This document shows, in pieces, positions 13,873 through 25,800 of a DNA stretch of 64,000 nucleotides. A model generated the notes under the pieces. It was not told where the DNA came from, searched no databases, and saw only the letters and a program-made list of their open reading frames with translations. The DNA comes from Nepenthes gracilis (taxonomy: Eukaryota; Streptophyta; Magnoliopsida; Caryophyllales; Nepenthaceae): the NCBI GenBank assembly GCA_033239525.1, contig BSYO01000004.1, positions 6,735,701 to 6,799,700 on the forward strand, given 5' to 3'. Numbering within the stretch: position 1 is the stretch's first letter; the number at the start of each line of letters is the position of its first letter. Made by a program: the position numbers and the translations under genes.

Positions 13873-16800
13873 GCTTTATTGAGCATTATGTTCATTCTTG
13901 TCAAATTTTCATAACCTCTCAAATTAGTGGACTTGGATATCTTGTAAGGTTTTTGGACCAACGGAGACTTGAAGAATTGAATTTTAATTGTTTAATTATT
14001 TAATTTGATGGAAATTTGTAGTAGAATTGCAAATGTTTAGACTTGGGCTGGTGAGCCTTGTTTGTAAATTGTGTTATGTTTCGTTGATGGTCATAATTAA
14101 TAGATATTGATAGTTTTTTCCTTGAGTTTTGGATGAGTAATGAATAGGTACTTTGTTGTTAGCGCCAAACAATGAGAGTTTGGCTAATCTTGGGACATTT
14201 TATCATCTTTTGTTTGAAGTTGATTGTGAAGATTAACTTTTGGTTTGCAATGTCTAACCTGGTCTTTGTATCAATTTTCGGTTTATAATTGGTTTTATTT
14301 ACGTCATTAATATTGGGAGTGTACTGGGATCGTGACATTTATCCCGGGGGGCTAATGATTTTGAGGTCAGCTGAATAAATTGGCAGCTTTGTGGGATTTT
14401 TCCTCTGGCCATATGGATTGTAAATAACATGTTCTGAGAAAATTTGGCTGTTTTATTTACAGTTTCAAATGCTTAGATACTTCCTTTAATCAGGCTGTTT
14501 CCTCGAGAGAGATGGAAGATGTTGCATCTCTGGAGAATAAATTGGGTAGGCCGCTATCAAAGCAAGAGAGATGCAGAATAGGCGTAAGTAGCCTGAGGCA
14601 GTTCTTAGAAGATTTGCTGCAGAAAAGGTGTGCAACTTTGTATATGCGATCAGCCAAAGTCGTGTTCAAACTCTTTATATCTTCAAATGATATTTGATAT
14701 TGTAAGGTACATGAATAATGTTCCATTGATCATTCCACTTCTTGAAAGAGAGCAGCAAAATGCTATGAAAAGGCTGAATGAAGTCAATCGGGAGCTAAGG
14801 TCAGTAGGTTCATTCATAATTTCTTCTTCCTCCCCTCCCCCCAAAAAAAAGAAGGGAAGGGAAGTTTGTAAGGACGTCTGTGGACTTGTCCATCTGCCAT
14901 CTGTTGAATGTTGTTGAAGGAGATTGTTGAATCTAGTTTTTTCTCAAATATCTTGAGGTGCTTTTCAACAGCCTCCACATTTTCAAATTTCTGAGCTGTA
15001 ATGCTTGTAAACACAGTTTTATAATCATGTATCATATGTTATATTGTTTTTTTCCCCGTTTCTTATCATGCATGATGAGTGTTTTCAATTATCCAAATGT
15101 TAATATGATTGCATACACCTTTTAAAAGAAACACAAGGACCATAATGAGGTCAAGTGGATATCTCATTGGGATTTCCCTTTCTTATTTATACAAAGGTTG
15201 TCCAATATATTTCACAAACCCACTGAAATACAGTTACTGTAAAATCATATAGGTGTATGTAAAAAATTTTTGTTCATGTGAGACATATAAGAGTCTCTAT
15301 ATTTAAGAGAAGGGTAAAGAATGCAGTTACAAGCTTAATTTCTTGCTGCATATATCTGCATATACAAAAACCCTAGATCTAAAAGAAGCTTTAAGACTGA
15401 CTTTTGTAAGTTCATATGCTAAAAAGAAACAAAAAAGAAGGGCAATCACAGGTCTATTAGCCTTAAGTTTCTTAATTGGGTGCCCCACGTATATCTACCT
15501 TATTATGATGAGATAAGACTGATTTTCCCCCTTTTGGTGAGATAAGATTGATTTTCCCCCTTTTGTAAAATATGTGAGTTGTTTGAATTTTGATTTCCTA
15601 AACTGACTGAATTGTATATTCTATATCTCAACAAAGTTTAGCTCATGAAAGACACTTATGACCTATTAGTAGTTCAGTGTAGAAAGTATGCAAATTGTTT
15701 TCTAATTGCTACTTCTTTTGACATTACCCTCTGAGCCGTTCCTGCTGTGGCCTAATTTGAAATTTCCTTGTATGCAGCACATTGGATGAATCAAAGTTAA
15801 AGGAGAAAGGAAGAAATTTTCATGATATGTTCCTCACAAAGGTTTATGCATCAAAACTTTCCTAGATAGATCATATATTCATTGATTGGCCAATGCATGA
15901 TATTCTTTTCTGCGGTAGTGTGTTTGATTAAGGAAAAAAATGGTCGCAGACCGATGAATGCTAGTAGATTTTTGCCTGTTTAGCTTGTGAGTAAGGGTTA
16001 TCCCTTGGTGACACAAAGTGAGCGGAGATGCAGGAGAGTTGTAATCTCTGAAATATTCATTTGTCCAGGATAGCTTTGGAGTCTAAATGGAGATATGATT
16101 GTTGAAGCATATGAATCCCTGCCTTACTTTGGAGTGGAAAATCATGATTTGCATACTGTAGCATTTGTGCCCTAATATATCAAACTCATTAAGCTGGAAA
16201 AAAGAATGTGCTTAGAGGCATAATCTCAGTTTATATCATTATAACAGTTATGCAATAGAAGAATTCCCATGATGGATAATTGTACCACAAGTAAATTGAT
16301 TAATTAGTTATCTGCAGTGGTTTATTTGTTGGAGTTCCTTTTTGTGTAATTACTAAATAATTTTTATGTGAAAAAGCCACTTCGACGGCTTTGAGATGGT
16401 AATCTTGCTTGCCTTAAATGTCCCTGAGAAAAAAAGTTGATATCTGTAGGATTTACATAGGACAGATATCATGATTGCTTTAAAGATACAAACCAAATAT
16501 CTTTGAATATGCAAAAGGATTGTGAGACTCATTGTATCCAATTAAAGTAAGAGCAAGACATATGGCTCTGCTATGGTTGATGTAAATGCAGTTCTGACCC
16601 GCATGCTTCATTTATCTTTATATTTATGCTCTTTTTGATAATTGATTCTGGAAACAGAACATACTGGGTGGTGGTTTTATTTCTGCCACCTATGGTTTGG
16701 ACGTTAGACCTGCTGTACACTAATGTGTGTTGTCTTTACAGCTGTCATTGCTACTGAAAGGATCCGTGGTTGCACCCCCGGATAAGTTTGGTAAAGTTGA

Positions 16801-19800
16801 TTGCCATTGCTTTGTGATGGGAAACTTCAGCAATCTCTGAAGTTATCTTGAGCATTATTTTATATTCTCAGCATAGTGATTCACTTCAATGTAGGGGAAA
16901 CACTACAAGATGAAAGGACAAATGGAGGAGCATTCATTGGTCCTGATGGCCTTCAGTTCCCACACAAGCTGATACCAGTAAGCTAAAATGTTTCTAATCA
17001 AACACATCTTTGCAACATAACCCCTCCTTTTGCATGATTTGCAATATGCAAGGCTTCTACATGTATTGAATAAATAATGAAGGCATCTCTTCAGCATTGC
17101 CATAATTTTTGTGCCTGCTTCTCTACTACTTGGTTAGTTGAGATCTTTTGAGAGAAGCATAACATTGGAGAATACTGGAAAATAAATTATTTGTCCTTGC
17201 TTAAGATATTTTCTTATATAATCAGTGAAAGATGCTTTGATTGCAGTTTCTTTTCTCTCTTTCTGTTTTTATGGAATGAGGTTGAAGAGGATAGTTTTCA
17301 GTAATTTTGCAGGTTCCCCAAGTCTCTGCCTTTTGCTTAAAGGCATTCTTTAGTTGTGATGGCTCCTCTTGATGAAGTCTGACATGGTTCTAAGATTTTC
17401 TGACGTTGGATCTGGTCTATTTGTGCTAACAATAACTTGTCTCTAAGAAGAAAAGCTTTAATTTTCAGGAAGGAGACATTTGCTTTTGCGCTGTGTCATT
17501 TTTCATGTGAGGAGTTCCTTTGTCGATTGTCTCTTCTATTGCTATGACATTCCAATCTGTACTTCGTTGCTTCTAAGGGGACTTTATTTCAGGGATTTGA
17601 TTATATCAGATTAATTTGATTGAAAGAGAGGGTGAAGCGCCATGTTCAGTTGATTAAGTACCCTTTTTATTCCTCAATTTTCTTTTTTCGTATATCTTAC
17701 GTGCTAGACATAAGGGCCTTGGGTAGTTTCTGGGGTTTGAGATATGATAGTTCCTAGACATTTTTTTTTTTGGCAGATTTCTGTTTATTTATGTTTCTTA
17801 TTTCTTAAATCTAAAATTTTGGATAATTGAATTTTGATAGCTAGAGCACCCTCTAGAGTCCAGGCCTTCGTTGGTCCCGTGTGCTTAATGGAATAATACA
17901 CCACCACCATCTGCTTACACTGGGTTGCAGGCCTAATACGGCTGTCTCCAGTAGCTAGCATTTGGTGTTCTATTATGGTTGTGAGACAAGTAACTGTTTT
18001 ATCCCAGTGTTATATTTTGTGGTACAATTGGTTTTAATCTCTTTGGTGTTCTCTAGATAATGGTGTGCCCACATTAAAAGGTGGTATTTTCCTCTAAGTT
18101 CGAAGGCTCCACTAGGAGTGAAGAGAGAAAAATAGAGCTTCCAAAGACAAGGTCTTCTTTCCATGTACTACAGAACAGAGTATACTATGATAAGCAAGTT
18201 CTGTCATGACTTCAAAGCTTGGTTACTAGAGAATAGAGTAGTTTACCTAGCCCTGCATTTTCTTTTACTGGAACTTTTAAAGCCATTCCCTGAATTTAAT
18301 GAAGAGAGCTTGGGAGGGTTTTTTTCATTGATTGTTTCTTTTTCCTGTTAATCATAATTTTCATTGTAGATAGAGGCCTTTTAGCAGGTGCATATTACTA
18401 ATCAATCGAAAAATGTAAATTCAATTATAGAGGGAAAGAAATAAAGTTGTTTCCAGGCATTTTCTCTCCTCTCTTTATTTTCTTCTGATAGCAGATAAGC
18501 CAGCCCAGAAGAAACTATTAGATGATAACTGCATGGAGAGTTCTGTTTTCAAATCATCATTATTGTAGATGGACTTGTTCTTGTGGAGCTGAGTGCTGGA
18601 ATTTCCATTGGTAGAATGCAGGAATGCGTCTTTATGGGGGAGCACAATATCATCGTGCTATGGCTGAATTCCGTTTTGTGGTTGGAGGAACTAAAAGCCC
18701 TCAAATTACCCGTGAAGAGATCGTGAATGCTTGTGGAGTTGAAGATATTCATGATGGCACAAACTATTCAAGGTACCTTAGTCTTATGCTGTGTAGTTAG
18801 ATTGCATTATTGCTCCATTGGACTCAGCATTTTGTTCCTTATGTTCATTCTAAATTTTGTTCTCATGTTCATTCTATATTTGAAGTATTTCCTTTTGTGT
18901 CGTTTATTTTGAATTAATTGAAGAGGTGATGCTGGAGTTTAAGTAGAGCAGGGATGAAGATGTTGATTAAAATAGGGCATGGCCATGTATGGGGATGGGC
19001 CATATTCTTTTTAGCTGCTCTAATAATGCACTTTACGAGATATGAGTAAAGGAAAAATGGGGATGGATAAAATAGATGAAAAAGAAAAGAATTGTGCATA
19101 CTTTGTTTTTAGGTGTACTAGTGTATTATAATCTAAACCTTGCTATTTTCTTTGACCTTTTTTGTCTCATGTTTCCTTGATCTAAATGATGCTTTTTATA
19201 CTTTGCAAATGTCTGTGTGGATGCTTGTGCATGGGTTCTATGCATGTGCGTTTTATTTGTTTCTAATTTTTTTTACTTGAATTATTTCTATTTTGATAGG
19301 ACTGCGTGTGTGATAGCTGTTGCTAAGGCTCGGGATACATTTGAACCTTTTCTGCACCAGGTGATTTTAAATTGTAAATTATAGCAGTTTTAGCCTTTTG
19401 CTTCTTAATTTTATGCTTTCTATTTATGCTGTTCAGAATTATCAGCAATGAGTATTTTTCCAAGATTGTTTGCATTTTTATTTCCATTCTCTCTTTCTCT
19501 TTGACAATTTTGATTGGCTTTCTTTTATTATTAGGGTTTCCTATGAGCTTGAGCTTCTGCTTATCTTAGGCTGGGAATTGATTAGTGGCTGGGAATTGAT
19601 TAGATTGGAAGATGTGGAATTTGTGATTTTCATGATTGGCCACCGTGCTGATAAATGTCTAATTGTGGATGGCGTCTAATTTGAAATGCGAACCCTCCCT
19701 ATCTCCTTGTGCTACTATTATGTCTTTAAAATTAGAATGTTAATGTGCTTTTCATTTGGTGGGCCAATTGTATTCTTGACATCAAGTTAGACCTTTTGAG

Positions 19801-22800
19801 GAGAACGAGATCTATAAGGAAGTGGCAATGAATTCAATCATGAATTGCAGCGATTTTACAAAGGCCTTATGTTTGACATGTCTTTCCATTGGCATGGAAT
19901 AAGAATCACATGTAGGAAGCAACCTGCTTGAGTAGGGAGCCATAGGATTTTTCGCCAATCTAGCATCAAATCTCATGTCAGGAAATGTTATCATCCAGTC
20001 ACTCGGCAGTGTCACTAACAGACAAACAGTGGCTGTGTACTTCGAGGGGTCTTACAGAGCAGATATAAAATGCACACTGGCTGCCCTTATTCAATTCCTT
20101 TGAGGAACTGTACGGGACCCTTTATGAGAAGGGCACGATGTTTATACAAATTGGTAGAGACCTTATATTCCCCAATGTTCACAATTATTCTGGTTCAATA
20201 TCTTCCCAAGAATTAGTAAATTTATTAGGATTTTTTCCACTAATGAACACTCTTTTGGACACAACTGGTATATTCCAAATTACCTCCTACAATGCTTTGT
20301 CATTGGAGTGTTTTAAATGGTGCTTCTTTTGAGTTGAAGAGGAACTTGGAGGTAGAATTTGAACCGAAAAGGAGAAATATTTCTTGTAAGATTGGATTTC
20401 TTGCTATATGAGATTGAACGGAAGGAACTTAAATGATACACACACTCCTGCGTTGCATGATCGCACAAATTCCACTCCTTTCCAAAAGGAGTTGAAGACT
20501 CTTCATTCTAATAAAGAAGTCATTTGTCCCAATCTACCTGTCATTTCGACTCATTACTAATTTGACACAAAATGTAGCCAGTGTTTTCCAACTTTCTCCA
20601 TGTAATGAATGCAGTTGGTAGATGGAATTTGGATATGGAGAAGAACATTTGTCAAGGGACATGCCAATAATATGATGAGATGTACAGGCCCTGTGGATCA
20701 GTAGTCAGAGCAATATGGTATAGAGTGGTACTGGCGTGTTGCCCAAACTTTCCTTATAGTGTGGCTGTTGGAAGACTACTGTGATACGCATGATACCATA
20801 ATGGTAGGGGTGGGATATAGTTGCTTGAATTGTATACAATTTGATCTTGGGGAGATAGAAATCCTGCGACAAATGAATGCTAATGGCAAGGATAATTAGA
20901 GCAGATCCAGTTGTGACAAGGTTAAAAACCCTACTATCACTGACCTCAAAAGGTGTCCAAAAGCACCACCTTGGAGGCCAATCCAAAGATAAAGCAAACT
21001 CAAGCAATTGTAGAAATCCATCTGTTGGAAGGGAGAAGGATAAGAAGCTTACAAGGTAATATTTATATCTAATATTAGTAATTAAGAACAGAGTGGTCAC
21101 GTTGATGGATTCTCCTATTAATAGGCACCAAATGACCTAGTTAAGTTAGAAAATAACTGAAGTAGAATCTTAAAAGATAATAAAGCTAAATTGTATCCTA
21201 AAGAATGTTCTTAAATGCTCCTAAAATAAGATAATAAAATCCAATGGAGCAATCTGAATCTTGAACTGAGAAAAATAGGAAGAATTCCAAAAAATAAAAA
21301 GTATAATTGTTATCATAAATAAATAAAATCAGCCAATTAATTCTTTTTTGCTCCAACTAGTACTGCATCATGAAGACTGTTGATAGACTTAAACAATGAG
21401 TAGAAGTTGAAGATAGCACCTTGTCATCCCACTATGAGTAATAGTTGAAGACGGCACCTTGTCACGGGATGACACATCCCATCGGTCACCCATGCATAGT
21501 TGCCTACCACTGGCAATTTAGACAAGTCAGGCTTTTTTAGATATTCCTGCACCAAGTGTAAAGACACTTGACTTCTGTAGGAAATACTTTTCATTATAGA
21601 ACTTGAGCATAGGAATATGGAGTAGCTCTTTGACACTCATCCTTGGAAGCTCACCTTTAGAGCTCTTCAAGACTAGCCACCCTCTTGGTTACCACCACTT
21701 TTTAGCTTCACCACCTTAGCTGAGTTTGGATTGCTTTATAGAATATTTTTCGTAAATATCTCCGTTAAGAATACTTTAGAACATTCACATTCTCTTAACT
21801 CAAAAATATTCTAGAATAAAGTACATGTCTCATGTCTCCTCCATTATTTTATAATTCTCTAGACTTCTTTAGATCTATCTAGAATCTCCTAGATAATTAT
21901 TCATCCTACTCATGCATCTTTATACACATAAGTTGGACATGCAGGTGTCCACTGTTTGCATGCTATGTTTTTGCAACGCATGACATCTATGATTCTTAGC
22001 CAAGATCCCCCACAATTTCAATCGCTGCTGAAGGAAGAACTAATGTGATTGCTAGAGTTAAAGAAGTGGGTGTTGTTATCATAGATTAAAAAATGCTGGC
22101 ACTGTCCAAGCACGAATTCCTTTATTTAAGAGAATATTTTTGGTAATGTACGCTTACAATGTTGGCTTTGAGTATGGTAATTTTACTATAGGTTCTTCTT
22201 TCTTGTTGAGTTATTTATTTACCTCCAGGGTTATTCCAACATCAAGACCTGCAACAAAGTCCTACCACATTAAGAGATAGCAACTAACTTGCTTGTTGAC
22301 ATGTGAGGGGAAATAGGAAGCATTTAAATTAATAGAGAACCGTTTCTTTTGTAAGAATTGATATTTGTTTCGAAAAATTGGCCTAGCCTACTGGGCCATT
22401 CTATTGCCCCTTACCCTCGACACTCTAGCAATGAACCTGGGAAGATGTGAGGCAGTGGTATTTCAGGATCATCAAGAAGAAGCCAATTAGCAACTCTCGC
22501 AGCTAATATCTACTGGATTTTGAATACTAGATATAAGAAGCTCCATCAAAATCTTGGTATTTCAATAGATTCTGCTGTAAATAGATTTCTGGTCATGTAA
22601 ATAGCAATTATTTAACCCCCAAGGGGGCTGGGGATGTTTGTAATCCAAAATGCCACTTTAGCTGCTTCTTCATACATGGAATGGAATGCTAACAGTTAGC
22701 TGCTAATCCAGTCTGTCGGAATTTGCAATTCAGTTAGCATAACCTGACTTCTTAATATGTGATGACTAAATTGCTTGGATAATTGGATATCCTTCTTTCC

Positions 22801-25800
22801 TAAAGAAGATTTTCAGATGAGAATGAGTTATTATTTTTTTCTGGAATCAGTTCATTAGAATCTCCAAATGTTAATCATGGTAAGGCACTCACGCTTCTGA
22901 TTTGATAATGCTTGTCCAGATCCACCATAAGTTTGAAAAAAATGCCTCATGTGTTTCTTTTAATTCATTATTTGAGAAGTTGATGATCTAGACTATTAAC
23001 AAGCTATCATAGGATATGAATTATTGGAGTTTTATATTGAGTCAGTATTGGGCGAAACGATCCATGTAAACAGAATCTATAACTTGCTGTGATCCTAATC
23101 CTTCTAAGATTTTGAGGTGATAAGGTGTTGGTGGCTTCTTTCTGTTTTTGACGTGATACACTGGTGTTAGATAGGTGGATAATATCCATCTACAGCTGTT
23201 TGTCTACACTGCACATTATGCTTTCCATGAATAGATAGGAGAATTTCTTTCTGGATCGTTTTGGTAGTTCTACCAGGTATGTCTTTCTGTAATAAGACAG
23301 ATGTCTTTGCTGAACTACTTTCTTTCTTCTCATACAGTTAGGATTCAGGCTGTTGCACATCCTCAAGAGAATGTTTCCTATATGTATCCACCTTCTGCAG
23401 GTAGAGGGTTCATCATGCCATTAATTGATTATTGGCTTGCTGATAATAACATTTTCCATATTGTTTCCAATTGGGTGTTTGTTGTACACCTATATTTAGG
23501 GTTCCGTTCTATTAATCATTTCATCTGACAGAAAGATTGTGAATATCTAAGTGGCCATGAGGTGTTCCTCCGACGCGTCACTTCAGCCTTCAACAATTTT
23601 GCTGAATCCACAGAAAGAGCATGCCTTGAGAAGTAACTTCTTTTTTCTGTCTCAATCCTTCATTAAGTGTGGCATTCATTTTTTACTCATCTGTGTCTAC
23701 TCTCTTGTCATCGAGTTCCCTGTACCTGCGTGCTTCACTTATTTATGTATTTTACACATCTAAGGCATCTGTATAATAGATGAATTGGACTCAAGCATGT
23801 ATGGATTCTTTCTTTGGTGAGTCATGTAGAGATTCATAAGTGCTGTGTTCTCCTAATTTTTGATAGTGCAATTTTAATTTATTTACCTATGTTTATGTGG
23901 ATAACATCCATGATGATGCTGCAGATGTATGGAAGATTTAGTGAGCACCACGCGCTATGTGACTTGGTCACTCCATAATAAGGTAAATTAAGTAACTTGA
24001 CGGATGATAAGTTTAATTTTGCAATTAAGCAGTCATTCTTTTAGAAGGCATGGTTGGGTTATTGTTATCAGATGTGCAGTTGATTCAGATTTGGTTTAGC
24101 TCTCTCTTTTTCTCTCTCTCTTTCTAATGTAGGGAGGAAGGGGAAAAGTCTAGAAGAGAGATTAGAGGGGTAGAGACAAGAAGGAGAATAAATCAATGGA
24201 GAGAGAGGGAAAGAAATTACAATTGCTCAATTGTATTCAATTTCTCAAAACATTCATTCATCAATTATCCATCCTTTAAATAATAGAGTATAGGGTCTTT
24301 ATAAAGAGAAATTCTATATCTAAGATAATTTGGTAACAAATTATCTATTTCTAAAAATAAAAGAAATCACAATAAATTCATATAAATAAGAGCGAATAAA
24401 ATCAAATCAAAATCTTACCCAATAATTAAAGCAAAGAAATTAAAAGCCAATAAAATCGGAATCTCTTCTAATTAGAATATTTTAAAATATTTAATGTCTG
24501 TATCAATTCTCCCCGGGTGGTTGGAACTCGGCCCTGTCGAGTTAAAATTTCTGTAGGAAACTTCCCAACTGCAAGCCAAGCAGTGGTACAAGCGGCTGCC
24601 AACATTACTAGACATGTAAGAGGGGAGCCGAAATTGGACTGAACTACTAATGTTATCTGAAAGGACATGACTTAGGCTTAAAGATGTGCAATTCTACGGA
24701 TTCTAATAGAGTTGTAATATGCCTAGGTCAAACTAGTGGGGATGATCTTGTTGCAGGTGGGGTGGTGATGTTGCTAAAGGCAAAAAAAGGGATAGGACTT
24801 TATCTCTGATACCAATTTGATGTAGGGAGGAAGGGAAAAAGTAGGAAAGACAGATTAGGAGGGTAGAGATAAGAAAGAAAGACTAGATGGATAGAGACAA
24901 GAAGGAGAATAAATCAATGAGAGAAGGGAAAGGAAATTACAATTACTCTATTGCATTCAATTTCTCAAAATATTTATTTATCAATAATCCATCCTTTAAA
25001 TAATAAAACGTTGGGTCTTTATAAAGAGAAATTTAAATCTAAGATAATTTGGTAACAAATTATCTATTTCTAAAAATAAAAGAAATCAAAATAAAATCAT
25101 GTAAATAAGAGCGAATAAAATCAAATCAAAATCTTACCCAATAATTAAAGCAAAGAAATTAAAAGCCAATAAAATGAATCTCTTCTAATTAGAATATCTT
25201 AAAATATTTAATGCCTGTATCAATTCTCCCGAAAGTGGTTAGAACTCGACCTGTTGAGTTAAAACTTCCTTAGGAAACTTCCCAAACTGCAAGGTGGTGG
25301 TGGTGCAAGCGGTTGCCAACGTTACTAGACATGTAAGAGGGGAGCCGAAATTGGACTGAACTGCTAATGTTATCTGAAAGGACATGACTTAGGCTTGAAG
25401 ATGTGCAATCCTACGAATTCTAATAGAGTTGTAATATGCCTAGGTCAAACTAGTGGGGATGATCTTGTTGCAGGTGGGGTGGCGATGTTGCTAAAGGCCA
25501 AAAAAGTGATAGGATTTTATCTCTGATACCAATTTGATGTAGGGAGGAAGGGGAAAAGTAGGAAAGAGAGATTAGGAGGGTAGAGATAAGAAAGAAAGAC
25601 TAGATGGATAGAGACAAGAAGGAGAATAAATCAATGAGAGAAGGGAAAGGAAATTACAATTACTCTATTGCATTCAATTTCTCAAAATATTTATTTATCA
25701 ATAATCCATCCTTCAAATAATAGAACGTTGGGTCTTTATAAAGAGAAATTCTAAATCTAAGATAATTTGGTAACAAATTATCTATTTCTAAAAATAAAAG

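Noticed and set aside
20880..21060. Plus-strand frame with a DPVVTR...SKG pattern recalling FAR1/MULE protein tails
   Set aside because: The similarity is short, lacks the zinc-knuckle cysteines and could be chance; kept only as a note for intron 11.
20705..21100. 131-codon reverse-strand ORF in ARC5 intron 11
   Set aside because: No recognisable domain, not supported by neighbouring exons, and located within an intron of the opposite strand.
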